Of a stretch of DNA of 64,000 bases, positions 20,301-32,099 are shown one piece after another (position 1 is the first letter of the stretch; the number at the start of each line of letters is the position of its first letter). The notes beneath the pieces are model-generated. The model worked only from the letters and a program-made list of their open reading frames with translations, was not told where the DNA came from and ran no database searches. This DNA comes from Selaginella moellendorffii. Its lineage: Eukaryota > Streptophyta > Lycopodiopsida > Selaginellales > Selaginellaceae. The position numbers and the translations under genes are program-made. The stretch is taken from positions 202,923 to 266,922 of the forward strand of contig NW_003314400.1 in assembly GCF_000143415.4 (NCBI RefSeq), in the 5' to 3' direction.

Positions 20301-21601
20301 TTTGATATCTTCTCAACCGAATTCTTATTCAGGAAACCAACCTGGTGGCGCCAGCAGCAATGGTGGAAACGCTCAAGTCCACGCTTGGATACAAGGTGCC
20401 GTGGCGAAGATGAGCAACACTGATACCGCCACAGTTGCTCCTGCGGCGCCACCTCTAAGCATGAGCACATCGACGTTTCCTGGCATCCCTGCGGTTCGTC
20501 TCATCGGAGACTGCTACTTCCTGCACAAGCTCTGTCAGCTCCTCCTCTTTTGCCTGGTCTTTCGCAAGAGACAACTCCCACGGTACATGGGAAAGTCGGA
20601 AGTAGCGCCCGTCAAAGCAGAGGAGTCCGCCAACAATGGACCTCGTCTAATGCCTACTGTAAAAACTGAGGATGGCCAAGTTGCAAAAGCTGCTTTGGTT
20701 CAGCCGTCCAAGGAGGAGCCAGTTCATACACGTCCTTTAAGACTGGGAAGTGGAAATGCTGGTCAAGGCTATACAGCCGACGAGGTCTGCGCATTTGTTT
20801 TTGTTTTCATTTCCAGAAGCTCACGAGCTTTAACTGCAGGTGAAATATTTATTTCTCGTGTTGTTAGATCTATGCAAGAGAACAGCGCCGCTTGCTCATC
20901 CGTTCCCAAAGTTCCCCGCTGGAGCGAGCAACCCGAGCTTTAGACTACATTACATTGATGGACAGTTCTCGGTGGTCCCCGAGATTGTCGAAGCTTCTCT
21001 TGGCCCACACATGCAGGTACCCAAAACAAAAACACAAATGGTTGGTCTCTTACGAGCTCCTGGTTCTTTGCAGAATTTGCCTCGTCCTCGTGGAGCCGAT
21101 GCTGCGGGACTCCTCATGCGTGAGCTGGAGCTCCATCCGCCCGCGGAAGAATGGAACAAGAGAATCATGTCCGGTGGACCTTGGTCCGAGAGACTGGAAA
21201 GCCTGGACAAGCACGAGAGGCCCATGGATTTGTGGCCTCGAAAGCGGAGGTTTGCGGAGCGAGACGCTGCTTGCGGTGTGGAAACCGCGGTTGGCTTGGG
21301 AAGCTACACAGGTTTCATGGGCTCCAGGCGGGACGTGATAACTTCGTCGTGGAAGACCGTCCTACACGCAGTCTGGCACAAGGTATTCAAACATGGTCTT
21401 TTCTTCGTTTTCGTTTTCATCACTCTCTTTCTCTTTGTATTCCAGTGCATGAGGTGTGGACGGCAAACTGCATCTCTTGTCCCGTGGTCCCCGAATTCAC
21501 AGGCCAGTGCTGTGCCTTCAAATTCTCGCGAGGCATGGTGGACTGGAAGATGGGCGTATTCGTGTCCGATGTGTGGTGGTCACTGGGTCCGAGTGGTATG
21601 A
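17392..21601 (+). CDS. MED16: Mediator tail subunit MED16, near full length
   Basis: MED16 (SFR6) links gene-specific activators to RNA polymerase II in the Mediator tail. I read exons 17392-17672, 17717-17805, 17875-17942, 18016-18117, 18168-18233, 18294-18845, 18902-19490, 19541-19620, 19683-19985, 20036-20285, 20333-20784, 20840-21016, 21074-21382 and 21446-21601, with introns of about 44-75 nt. Landmarks are AAWCGKTNIIACATETCAR, WNCEHEWRQDQAVVTKW, GVLGAGPSGIYAADVIV, NLSAYVSPEAS, FWWSLVTQLDWWDAI, GHRQHYGLDHIKCRMLEG, RLHYIDGQFSVVPEIVEA, NLPRPRGADAAG and the C-terminal zinc-binding-like AYSCPMCGGHWVRVV. A Pro/Ala linker lies in exon 10. Two places do not keep frame: the start of the fifth exon, and about 19715 in the ninth. 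A short WD-type segment near exon 3/4 is also missing. It is therefore either damaged or needs alternative splice sites. Confidence 0.85.
18665..18692. repeat. Short perfect inverted repeat inside MED16 exon 6
   Basis: Arms AAGGACCTTCCT and AGGAAGGTCCTT (12 nt) flank GACA. It lies in coding frame (EKDLPDKEGP) and is conserved in the inverted copy at 30.80 kb. Confidence 0.85.
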
Positions 21602-21960
21602 CACAGGTACACACTACACCTTTTATTTTTCCCACCATGAATCGCCCGAGCTTCTCTTCTTTTAGCAGGATCGATCCATCCCATGACCACGGGGCGAGGT
21701 CTAAACCAAGAACTCCCCAGGAACAATCCGTGGTCCTCCCCAATCCGGAAGATGGCTTCCGCTGGATGCTCCCGGGGAGCCCATCTGCGAACTTGTAGGG
21801 GCAATCCCAGGAGTTGTAAAGTAGCGACGACTTCTCAGTTGGGATGAATCGTGAAGACCATGCGACGAGGGGAACTCGCAGTCTCGTTGATCATAGCATT
21901 CACGTGTTGGTCATCCGCCCAATAAACAAGAATAAAGAAACAGGATTAATATAAAAGTTT
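21602..21960. other. MED16 3' flank joining retropepsin-like unit 3
   Basis: The probable MED16 3' UTR runs up to about 21810. From there the sequence matches the 5' flank of the retropepsin-like unit (GTAAAGTAGCGACGACTTCT; compare 4541 and 13802). No separate gene is seen. Confidence 0.5.
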
Positions 21961-22620
21961 AAGCTTTTGAACAGTTGATCTAACGCTGAAAGGAAGATTA
22001 AAGTTGAGTGAGATTGTGGTTGTTATTATGTCACAAAAATTAACAGAAGAATTCAATATCACATTGGATAAAATTTGTCATGTTAAGGATTTTAAATTTA
22101 CAAGACACGCCTGTGAATTAAAAGAAACTTTCACTATATTACCACTTGTTTCAAATAACAATATAATGTTAGGGAGAATCAATGACTACGAAATCAAAAT
22201 CCTAATAGATAATGGTTGTGGAACATTAGCTATATCACTTGATCTTGTCAAGAAACTTGGACTCCCTATAGTTCACAGTCACAAGTATTTTGGAATGAGG
22301 CCACTTGCAGCTGATCAATTGGACAAAGGTTCTGGTAACTTATAACTTGGGAAAGTTTTTTGAGAGAAGAACATTTGGTGTTCTTAAAGACTCCTCTGAT
22401 AGTATATTTCTTGGGAAAGATTGGCTTCACAAGCACTCAGCAGTTATTGACTTTAGAGATCACAATGTTACTTTTAGAGTAAAGATAAATTCAAGGAAAA
22501 GATGAATAGCTTGTGTTGGTGCTCCAACACTATAGAAGATCAAGCTGCAGTAAAAATTTCTGATCCTTTTACCTGGAGAATGCCATCTTTTGCAGTCCTC
22601 CTGCAATGGTTTAGGTTGAG
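21961..22620 (+). pseudogene. Two-domain retropepsin-like protein, diverged deleted copy
   Basis: It aligns to the intact ORF at 13989 but is the most diverged copy. It reads VKDFKFTRHACELKETFT, then jumps from NNIMLG directly to RINDYEIKILIDNGCG, losing about 60 residues between domains, and is frameshifted near 22335. DSSDSIFLGKDWLHKHSAV is still readable. It lies just after MED16 on the same strand. Confidence 0.8.
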
Positions 22621-22849
22621 ATATAATAAAATAATGTGATCTTTTGTACATATTGTTCACAGGGCTTCCATCTTTGCATAGAGAGACTGATCTTGGACGC
22701 CATGGTGGCGAGTCCATGCACAGCCAGGTCGAGTTGATCTGCCATCAGCAATCGAATTCAACCGCCCGTTTCAAAATTACAAGATTTAACGGCTCATGCC
22801 AAGTCAAGCGTAGTCAAACTTCTTCGAAGCTCACGGAAGAAAAGTAGCT

Positions 22850-23250
22850 ACGTGACTACTTCCTCGAAATTGTTGATCTCGAGTTTTTCTCTTTTCTCAT
22901 TTTTGTTCTTTCTCTTCTTTCCTTAACCAGTATTGTCTTTGTTAGAAAAACGGTCATTAAATCAAAGGGATTGATCGGAGCATTCTGATAAATGTTGCCC
23001 ATGACACGGCGTCGTCCTCGCAAAGTGAACTTTCGTGCTCCATCAAGATCTCTGCACAACGATCGTCGAGTCTGGATTGATCCTTTTGTTGTGAGAATCA
23101 TGATCTTGTTCCATCCTATTGAGCTTCTTTGCTTCGAGAAAATCCACGACGGTGACAATGGCATTTAAGCTCCTCCCGATTGCTGTTTTCGTGGATTTTG
23201 CCACGTGTAGCATGCGAGGGTTTAGGGCTTACCCGGGAATCTCTCGCGCA
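22850..23250 (+). repeat. Diverged copy of MED16 5' flank
   Basis: It carries the TTGTTAGAAAAACGGTCATT and TTTAGGGCTTACCCGGGAAT type sequences of the MED16 flank, with deletions. No gene is seen. Confidence 0.55.
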
Positions 23251-23720
23251 TCCGGCGGTGTTCTTTTGCTGGTCTTCCAGGTTACATCTTGTTTCATCAC
23301 CAGAAGCTATATAGCTTGGAATTGCCGCTGGTATGTGTTTTCCCTCACACACACACAAGTGCTTATGTTACTTTGCCTGAATTGGCTACATGTGCTCTTA
23401 CGCATTTAACTGAATGCTTTTTCTTCCAGAACTTGGAGAGCATATATCCGGCTTTTGTGCTTAACACCGCAGGAACAAGAGCGGAGAGGCTTCGACGTCT
23501 CCCATCTCAAGGCACTTTAAGAAGCAGTTTGGCGCGTCTCAACACATTCGGCTGTGTGAGGATCAAGGACCTCTTGGGCGTCATGTAAGACATCCTTCAC
23601 GTATGTCACATCCAGATGGAGTTCCTATGAGTATAGTCAAGGCCAGGTTCTACAGCAGGTTCAAGTTTAGCTGTGACATGGATGAAGTTTATGAGATGAC
23701 ACAACAATATCAATGGAGCA
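23250..23720 (+). pseudogene. Unidentified gene fragment U, copy 2
   Basis: It shares with 8115-8890 the stretch around CTTCCAGAACTTGGAGAGCA and ARLNTFGCVRIKD. It is shorter and stop-interrupted. Family unknown. Confidence 0.4.
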
Positions 23721-23869
23721 GAGGGCGGCAAGAAGAAGGAAACGAATGACCGCTAGCGAAATCTATCTACACGAGTGTAAGAAGTGTGTTGCCATTTTAT
23801 TTTAGTTTTTGATTTGATAGTGCTATGTTTTTGCCCATCCTCCTCGCGGGACAGCTCCTCCCGTGAGTT

Positions 23870-24310
23870 TCCTCCACCATCCTTCTGCGAGCAAGGACTC
23901 CAAGATCCGCGAAGGCGGCTATGGCGTCATGGTGACCCCAATGCGGATGGATGGATTCTTGACCGCGACGACGCTGCTGCTCTCGCTCGGAGTGCCCAGA
24001 TCTTGTCTAAACCCCTGATACTGGCTCGCCTGGATCCACGAGCGGATGGATGATCGAATCGGTCGTTTTTCTTTATCTCGCACTGGCCACACAGGCGGAC
24101 AAAGAGTTTCAAGAGTGGAAGTGGAAGCAATATGAGCTTGCTCAAGGCTACTGCGCAGAGAGCTGCGACATAGGTACGGCGATCATCGCCTCGGGCGCGC
24201 TCAACGATCGCCTCGAGATTTCCAAGCTCGCCTTCCAGAGGATGCCGCAGACGAACCTCGTCGCGAGGATCGCGATGCTTCGGCCTATTCCCTCCATATA
24301 TGTACTGTAA
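23870..24310 (+). pseudogene. Possible PPR remnant
   Basis: An 86-codon frame (24050-24310) ends with EISKLAFQRMPQTNLVARIA, resembling the end of a PPR unit (AFxRMPxxNLVxW). The upstream sequence is stop-interrupted. The assignment rests on one partial unit and is weak. Confidence 0.35.
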
Positions 24311-24319
24311 ATTTTTATT

Positions 24320-24960
24320 ATTATTATTATATCTCCATAAACTTGAAAAGGAATCCCCCGAGAATCCAAAACTATTTTGTCAAGAGGGAAGTAAAAAGAT
24401 GATACAATATGACGTGTATGTCTCCACCAGGACAGAGATAACAAGAGCGTAGTCTCAAGCACTTGTTCCTGCGGTATAAAGCAAGTGTCCAAAAGCCTTC
24501 CAAGGAGAAAAGATCAAAGCAAAAGCTTACCGGCTTTGTGATTGAAAACTGGTTCATGATATCCATGCATTGTCGGTCTTGTCCTCTTTCCGTTGTCATT
24601 GGCGATTAAGATCCTGACCGCAAAAGCGGGATATATGTTCTCCAAGTTCTGGAAGAAAAAGCATTCAGTTAAATGCGTAAGAGCACCAAATACTGAGTAG
24701 ACAATGAGCAACATATCGACAATTCAGGTAAAGTAACATAAGCACTTGTATATGTGAGGAAAAACACATATCAGCGGCAAGTTTGTATGAGATTCCAAGC
24801 TCTATAGCTGCAAAACCAGGGATCCAATGCAGAACCTCTGGTGATGAGACAAGATGCTCTCGAAGTATGACGTGGTGCTGACAGGCACACGACATTACCA
24901 TGGAAAAATCAGCAAAGAGAAAAGACTGAACCACACCGCACCTGGGGATTAGAATGCGCC
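24320..24960 (-). pseudogene. Unidentified spliced gene fragment U, copy 3 (minus)
   Basis: The best-preserved copy of U. Exon-like pieces on the minus strand read CQHHVILREHLVSSPEVLHW, IPGFAAIELGISYKLAA, then after a CTTCCAG acceptor NLENIYPAFAVRILIANDNG, ending at HEPVFNHKAG before a GTAAGC donor. I cannot name the protein. A copy of the MED16 5' flank precedes it (24.96-25.45 kb). Confidence 0.45.
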
Positions 24961-25560
24961 TAGGCCCTAAACCATCAACGAGATTCTCACAACAAAAAAC
25001 TGATCAATCCAGACTCGACGATCGTTGTGCAGAGATCTTGATGGAGCACAAAAGTTCTTTGCGAGGACGACACCATGTCATGAGCAATACTTATCAACTC
25101 ATTTGCGCAGCATGGCTACACTATTCGAGCCATTTATAGCATGTCATACTGTGATCAATCTCTTTGATTCAATGACCGTTTTTCTAACAAAGACAATACT
25201 CGACAAGGAAATAAGAGAAAGAAGAAAAACGAGAAAAGCTCGAGATCAACAATTTCGGGGAGGAATTGGAATATGACAAGTGAGGAGAAGTAGTCACTTA
25301 GCTATTTTTCTTCCGTGAGCTTCGCAGCTTATAAAGTCCTTAAGTCCTATCCTTTGTATGTAAGTTCTTCACTAAATTACCACTTTGTTCTATGTAAAGT
25401 TCTTCGTTATGTTTTTCTTCTGTGATCTTCACAAGATTTCTTGCAAGGTTTTTAAAGTTCTATAATGCTACATTCTGGCTCGTAAGAAATCCTGTTCTTG
25501 GAGCTCCTCCTTGGAGGACTCTTTTTGGTATGGTACCTAAGCATATGAAAACATGTAGGC
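24960..25560 (-). repeat. MED16 5' flank copy, inverted, with PPR tail
   Basis: On the minus strand this matches 16.63-17.2 kb, including the tail around TTGCAAGAAATCTTGTGAAG. No gene is seen. Confidence 0.6.
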
Positions 25561-25589
25561 CATCAAGAACAGAAGTTTGTAAGATAACT

Positions 25590-27460
25590 CACTGTGGAAT
25601 CACCACTCGCAACACCACCTTTTCCATCGACATCTAATCCTGACCTGTTGCAATGGTTTTTAGAAATGATCTTGTTTACAAAGTGCTTACCTTGTCTGCA
25701 ACGAACCTCCATCTGTTTCATAGATGACATCCTTGATAATTGGGTACGGCTTTCCACTCGGAGACAGTTGATAGCCAACCTGCATTTCACAACTCAATCT
25801 TTCCACTATAAGGTTTTCAAAGAGGACTAACCTCAGTCTTAAGATTGATACCATACATGCAAAACACATTTTCGATCGGCAGCCGCTCCCATGGAGTTAG
25901 TGGATTGAACAACGGATTATCCAAGTAGTATCTGAGAATTAGGAAGTAGTTTAGTAATCACACACTTCTTGAGCTGATAGAAAGCCAGTTTAGCTTGAGG
26001 ATCAAATTCACCCATCTCCTTGAAGCTTGTGCCATCCGATATTTTTTGAGCTGAATAAAACCGCTGGATAGGAACTGTGTAATTTGCTAGAGCTGCAAGG
26101 GCTCCGTTTTCCAAAAACTCACCAGGATAGACCACCCCTGCCAAAGTGGACAAAAATTGGATAACGCATTAATAAGCCATTCGTTTGTTACCAGAACTTG
26201 GCATGTCCACCTCAAGCACGTCGACAGGCCAGTCTGGGGCAACTAAGCCTTTCGTTTTGGTCGTATTTCTTTGAGACAGTGGTTTGTCGTCAGAAAACGG
26301 CAACATCCACAAACCGGAACTGAAAGTTCTAAGCATGATTCGAGCTGCACCCTATCAAAACGATGTAAAAGCCAATGAGTTGCGAAGTCCCAACAGCTTT
26401 AACGAACCTCTGAAATTGGTAATCCAAACGTCACCCCAGAAAGAACGCCTTTCAGAGCATCTGGAGCTCCTAGAAATGGAGCACCTGCAAGAGATAGCAT
26501 TGCTGGTAAGAAGGTTCACAATCCGCCAATCTCACCTAGAGCATGATACGTGAAAATGTGATCGTCGATCCAAGTGGTGTACAGTTTGGGCGGTACTTCT
26601 TGTTTCAACCATTCCAGAAAATATCTGAACACATTATTCCCAAGAGAATGCGCGAAAACGAGGGCCGTCACTCGTTTTCGCGCATACTCTTGGCCCCCCT
26701 CGCAGCTTCCGAAGCGTCTCGAAAGTTAGCCTGGAATTAGACATCAGAAAAACAAGAGGTGATTCTGTTTGAGAAGGCAAAACCTCAGCCTGTGGAAGTA
26801 CAGATCTCGTTCGAGGAGAACTGGACCCGCCAATCTCGTAGGGTGCGTCAACGCCGAATTCTACACACCACGAAACCCACTCCTTCCATACAGCCTGATT
26901 AACAAAACGAATAGAGAAAAAAAAGCCAGCTTGGATACCTGTGAAATATCGGAAATTTTTTCAAACGAAACTCACCAGAGCTACTTGTTTATGCTGTTGT
27001 CTCAGCTCCTAGACCATGATCCTCAAAGGTTTGAAACCCAACTTCCTTTCCCGATCCTGCTGGTGCAAAGCTCTGTTCGAGATCGCAGCTGTCAGTGCTC
27101 AAATGGAAGCATTCCTGAAAGCTCCTGAAAAAAAAAATTAAAAAATCCAGTGAGCTGAAATCGAGGGGCGAGAAGGGACAATACCATGATCTCGTGCAGC
27201 CATTTATCAATCCCTGAGTGCCAGAGATCTGTTGCAGATGTCATTCTAGGACCTTGCAAAACGGAGTTCTTCTTTGTCATAGCATCAGAGTAGTAAAAAA
27301 CGCAAAAGAAGCTATAGTCGAAGCTTCTCGACGGCTGAAACTTCCCACGACCAAAACACGGAAAGATTAGCAAAAACAGTCAAAATGAATCAAGCGGAAG
27401 CTCACTGTTTGCCAAGTCATTCTTCCCGTGTTTAATTCTGGCGGAACTTGTTGAAGTGAC
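25590..27460 (-). pseudogene. PSAT-like acyltransferase, longest copy (copy 2)
   Basis: Exons read on the minus strand are VWKEWVSWCVEFGVDAPY, NNVFRYFLEWLKQEVPPKL, GAPFLGAPDALKGVLSGVTF, GAARIMLRTFSSGLWMLPFS, GEFLENGALAALANYTVPIQ, SFKEMGEFDPQAKLAFYQLK, NPLFNPLTPWERLPIENVFC, VGYQLSPSGKPYP and KDVIYETDGGSLQT, ending around GLDVDGKGGVASGDST. Introns are about 50-60 nt. This order matches plant PSAT, which esterifies sterols from phospholipid acyl groups. It is truncated before the region that would hold the catalytic His, and the serine region is broken by the palindrome at 26640-26693, so it is not functional. Confidence 0.85.
26640..26693. repeat. Palindrome in PSAT copy 2 catalytic region
   Basis: 23-nt arms with one mismatch and the 8-nt loop GGCCGTCA (reverse of that in copy 1). 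Confidence 0.9.
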
Positions 27461-27529
27461 ACCTGACAGAAATTTCGTTAGAAGAAACTGCAAACTTTCC
27501 TCACACGATGCTCACTGGTTTGCATCCCC

Positions 27530-28312
27530 GCTACTTATTTGATGGGAGTGAGCCTCCTTCTCCTTCCCATGGTTGCACAGATGCGTGAGAATGATGGTGT
27601 AGAGCTTCGCGTTGGCTGGAACTTCCGCCTTCTTCATGTGTTCCAGGAGTGCCAGAGCCTGCCTGCCTCGTCTCGCCATCCTCGCAGTAGCCGCGGACGA
27701 TGGTCGAGTACGTGACAGCATTCGCCTGGAACGAGCTCGGCTTGCTGTGGGCGATGAGCATCTGGTGCGCGCGCTTGTACTGCCGCTTGTTCACCAAGAA
27801 CTCGAGAAGCCGGTTAAAGGCAAATGCCGTGTGCGTGTAGCCATGGCGGCCGTGGCACCAGTCGAAGAACTGGATCGTCGCCTCCACGTCCCTGGCGTGG
27901 TTGAGCACATCCACCACGATATCCACCACGATGTCCGTGCTGAGCTTGCCGCAGTAGTCGCGGAGCTTGTGCTCGCGCACCTCCTCCATCTCCGTCTCGA
28001 GGATGTCCAGGAGCTCCTGTGCCTCGGCCGAGATCGCCAGTCGCCTAAACCTCGCCACTGCCGGAGGGCTTGTCCGCGATCCCTGGCTTGAAGGAGAGCT
28101 CCTCCAGCTTGATCTTTCCTGCTCCTCGATCGCCGCTGCCGCGCCCTGGCACTGGATTATGATCGATTCCCGCCATGGGGCTTGATTGAGCCGCATTCCC
28201 ATCGTCGATTCGCTGCCGCAAGGCCACGCTGGAATCGATCGTCCGGGAGAAGGAACAACTCACCGATTGGCGCAGCGCGATGCCGGCTCGTCGCCACACG
28301 GCAGCCTCCATG
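27530..28312 (-). pseudogene. P-class PPR gene, truncated, copy 2 (minus)
   Basis: Inverted counterpart of 10588-11359. It retains an ATG (about 28312) giving MEAAVWRRAGIALRQS, followed by a GTGAGT donor and a short intron. PPR units follow as in copy 1, with IVVDIVVDVLNHARD showing a 12-nt tandem duplication absent from copy 1. The final unit (ALLEHMKKAEVPANAKLYTI) is shifted in frame after ETRQA. AAACCCTAAA lies just upstream of the ATG. Confidence 0.8.
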
Positions 28313-28390
28313 GATCGCTAAACCCTAAATTTCAATTGCAAGAACAAAGAATTTTGGATTGCGCCATCGCCGCCATGGCCATGAAACAAG

Positions 28391-28681
28391 CTAGAGAATT
28401 ATGCATGCATTCGACTTGATCGGCTGCAGCGGCTTTGGCTCCGGCTCTGGATCGTGCTGCTGCTGCTGCTGCTGCTGCTGAGGAGGAGGAGGAGGAGGAT
28501 CATCCTTCTGGAAGAAGAAAACAAGAAGCAATGATTCAACGCAAAGAAAGTGAAATTCTTCTACCGGCTTGGGGGATCCCCCGGTCAGCGACTGCCGCTT
28601 CTCTTTGGTGAAGCTGATCTGCCGTGGACCGTCCTTCGGCGTTCTCCTCTTGCCCTCTTTCTTGTTCTCCTTCTCCACCAT
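28391..28681 (-). CDS. Small CaaX-box protein, copy 2 (minus)
   Basis: Exons 28681-28565 and 28508-28391 use the same phase-0 intron as the copy at 10267-10572. The N-terminus is MVEKENKKEGKRRTPKDGPR. Exon 2 has six prolines and a longer glutamine run, and lacks the ELELE stretch. The C-terminus is again SNACIIL. Keeping both splice sites and the CaaX box while the neighbouring genes decay hints at function, but the duplication may be too recent to tell. Confidence 0.58.
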   Translation of the reverse strand: MVEKENKKEGKRRTPKDGPRQISFTKEKRQSLTGGSPKPVEEFHFLCVESLLLVFFFQKDDPPPPPPQQQQQQQQHDPEPEPKPLQPIKSNACIIL

Positions 28682-28794
28682 CGCGCTCCTCTCGTTGCTT
28701 TCCCGCCCAGCCAGGGAAAAAAAAGAATATACCTTTTTTTTTTCAAACCTAACCAAATGCTTTATTTTGACCTTAATCTGGATAAAAGTAAACT

Positions 28795-31700
28795 CTAGTC
28801 TAATAAGATCACTACGTCCCGCCTGGAGCCCATGAAACCTGCGTAGCTTCCCAAGCCAACCGCGGTTTCCACACCGCAAGCAGCGTCTCGCTCTGCAAAC
28901 CTCCGCTTTCGAGGCCACAAATCCATGGGCCTTTCGTGCTTGTCCAGGCTTTCCAGTCTCTCGGACCAAGGTCCACCGGACATGATTCTCTTGTTCCATT
29001 CTTCCGCGATGAGGAACGGATGAGCAAGCGGCGCTGTTCTCTTGCATAGATCTAACAACACGAGAAATAAATATTTCACCTGCAGTTAAAGCTGGTGAGC
29101 TTCTGGAAATGAAAACAAAAAGAAATGCGCAGACCTCGTCGGCTGTATAGCCTTGACCAGTATTTCCACTTCCCAGTCTCAAAGGACGTGTTCCTCCTTG
29201 GTTTCCTGAATAAGAATTCGGCTGAGAAGACATCAAAAAACTGTCGCCATACCTGGTTGGTGGTGTTGTCGTTGGAGGTGCTGCTGGTGTCGGAACTGGT
29301 GCTGCTGCTGCTGCTGCTGCTGGCGCTGGAGGCTGAGATCCTGCGGGAGGACCGTTTGAGCTTGGTGCTTTGACAGCAGCAAGAGTTCGGCAAAAGCTTG
29401 CGTATCTCCACAATCGGGTCAAAAAGTGAGACGCTAGATCCAAAATCACGTCGACGTAAGACTGCACGAGAGCGTTTCAATGACAGTGTTGTTGCAAGTG
29501 TCGAAACGAACCTGAATTTGATGAACGAGAGCTGGATCAACAAGCATGGCTTCACCGCCAAGACCTGTCGGAGTTTCGCTGGGTGCTTGGTCGAGAATAA
29601 GCGTCGAAGGATTAACGAGTGCTGCTTCTATGCCTTTGCCTAGGACTTCCAAGAAAAATCTGGCCTGATCAAGGACAAGTACTCTTACTTCAGCAGCATC
29701 TGCCCCCTCTAACATCCTACACTTAATGTGATCCAGACCGTAATGCTGACGATGACCTGCATTTGGCAAAGAATGAATCTAGAACCGCTGCAATTGCCCC
29801 TAGAGAAACTGACAAACATAAAAGGCATGAATTAGCACGCGCGGGAGATGATAGAGACATGAAAAACTACCTAGGCCTTCGTCAGCAGCGCTTTGAGAGT
29901 ACGCAATAGCGTCCCACCAATCAAGTTGAGTTACCAAGCTCCACCAAAATCTGTTTCATCAAATGGTTGAGCATCTACTTCACCCAAAGAAGGAACTTAC
30001 CTGTCGGCTATCTGGCGTTCCAGGGGCGCAGTTGTAGGCCCAGATGATGAAAGGGATCGAACACGAACAATCTTCAAGAAGCTGGTGTCGGAGTCTGTGT
30101 CATGCCAGGCACATGAGAGGCAGCAACCGGAAGCAGATAGAGCTGGAGATGCAACCAAAAGCCCGACTTGGACGCAGAAGTTCTCGACCGGAACCAGCCC
30201 AGGGCCAGAGAACAAGTGAACTTCGCCACCTAAGAGTGCCACCGCAACTTCTCCCCCGTGACCGCTGAAGCGAACTTTTGCGATACACTTGACGACGGGT
30301 AAAGGCTCTGTTTCCTGTTCCTCGGCCGCAGCGTCACCTGTATCCATGCTGCTCGAAGCGTCCCGCCCTCGTTTATTATACGACATGGCCAGCTTTGTCT
30401 GAGGAAAGCTCTTGTTCACGACTGTTTTCCATGTTGTAGCCATAGGATGCGACATAGCACCGTAATTCGCAGCTCCTGCCTCAAAAACAGAGTGTATGGC
30501 CACTTGTTGCCGTGAACTTTCCCACCTTTGAAACTTCCATCCGGTCATAGAAGGCCCTCCATCAGGATGTTTTGGGGACATATATTGTCCTGTAGAGACA
30601 GAGAGAAAAAGAATGAGCAAAGAACGATAATATTGACGACCAAACCTTCAACTATCACAACAAGAAGCGCCGTCCCTTGCTTTTCCGGATCGAATGCCAC
30701 TGCTGCCACTCCGGTTCCCCAAGCTGCTACATTCGATCCAGTGGACGCCTCCGGACTCACGTAGGCGGACAAGTTTGAAATTGGCGAGCACTGCAGCAAA
30801 GGACCTTCCTTGTCAGGAAGGTCCTTCTCGCGAAGCTCCTGCCAACTGAGAAGATACGCTGCCAACGATGCCATCCCCGGCCATGAAGGAGCAGTAAATG
30901 GTAGAGGCGACGCACCAAGCTTCATCAGCTGCTGACCATTAAATACGCCTGGAGTGATCTCCCAGATGACAATTGTAGAAGGATTACCGATAGGCACTCC
31001 TGCAACTATCAAGGAGCCAGCGTCGTTGACGATAACATCTGCAGCATAGATTCCACTCGGCCCAGCTCCTAAAACACCTCTGCTTGACGAGTACCAAACT
31101 GGCGTAGAGGAGTCTTTGAGAGGCGACCGCCGCCATCGGAGTTGCACCACACCCGACGATAAAACGATGCAAGCACAAAGAAAATTCGGCCATTTAGCTG
31201 CAAGTTAGCGAAGGTTAGCGCGAGACGGACGAACTTTCGAATGTAAACTTTGATCACCAGAGATTGTAGCTTGACGTGCTAGGAATCTTTCCTCAAACAG
31301 TGGTGAAGTTCCGTCCATTGGTACTGAAAACATAGTTTAAAGCTAAGCCGAGAAAGGATAACTCTGAGCTCACCGAATACTGTGGAGTGATCCATTTCGT
31401 GACAACTGCTTGATCTTGCCTCCATTCGTGCTCACAATTCCAGCAATTAAATGCCCGTGCCACATTCAAGGGGCCCTGAGGAACAATGTATAAACAGAAG
31501 GAAAGAAAGAGAAAAAAAGACATACTTTGGATGGTTACGAGAATTCACCACTAAAAGCGCACGCTCGCAGCTGGGAGGAGACCACTCGATGAAGGCGATG
31601 GAATCACAAGGAGTGTCTAGAGCACAGCACAAGAGAAAAAAAAAGAGAGAAAAAGTAGATTCTTGGAAGAATAAAATTCACTCACCAGCAACCACGTTGA

Positions 31701-32099
31701 AGATTGCGTGCTCTGTGGGCCTCTCAGGATCGACGAGATGGACTGGAATCCAGAACGTAGGCTTCTGCCGAGAACTAGGAAACCAGAATTTTCATCTCGA
31801 GAGAGAAACCATCCATACCCTGGATCTCTCGCACAAGTCTCCGTGGCGCAGGCGATTATGTTCGTTTTCCCACACCAAGCGGCGCCAATGCTGCGAAATT
31901 TCAAGCGTCCATCGCGTGTCAGCAATCGCATTCCCTGCCACTGATCGCACTGTTCTTGCCTGAAAGATTTGAAATCCCTCCGCCGCTGGAGGATTGTGCT
32001 GCTCTCGTCATCGCCATCGGCTGCAGCTGGATTCTCCTCCTCGCCATCGCTGCCCTTGTCGCCAGTGGCTGGAGGAGCCGCTGCCGGGGCAGCATCCAT
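28795..32099 (-). pseudogene. MED16: MED16, inverted truncated copy
   Basis: Mirror image of the gene at 17392-21601. Exons 1-9 are almost identical and in register (position pairs sum to 49,491). From exon 10 it diverges. The Pro/Ala linker is shortened, most of exon 11 is deleted so that GNQGGTRPLRLGSGN is fused, exon 12 is cut after SAACSSVP, and exon 13 ends at SRRDVVILLD where the CaaX-gene segment begins. The last exon with CPMCGG is missing. The two MED16 copies are convergent. It shares both frame breaks of the plus copy. Confidence 0.88.

Noticed and set aside
24304-24335. ATT/TTA microsatellite as a possible regulatory element
   Set aside because: Simple repeat in non-coding DNA without further context.
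27612-28091. Plus-strand 159-codon ORF opposite the P-class PPR copy
   Set aside because: GC-rich antisense shadow with no motif. The minus strand has clear PPR units.
28391-29467. 358-codon minus-strand ORF joining MED16 pieces with the CaaX protein
   Set aside because: It reads straight through recognisable introns and a rearrangement breakpoint. The separate spliced genes explain the sequence better.
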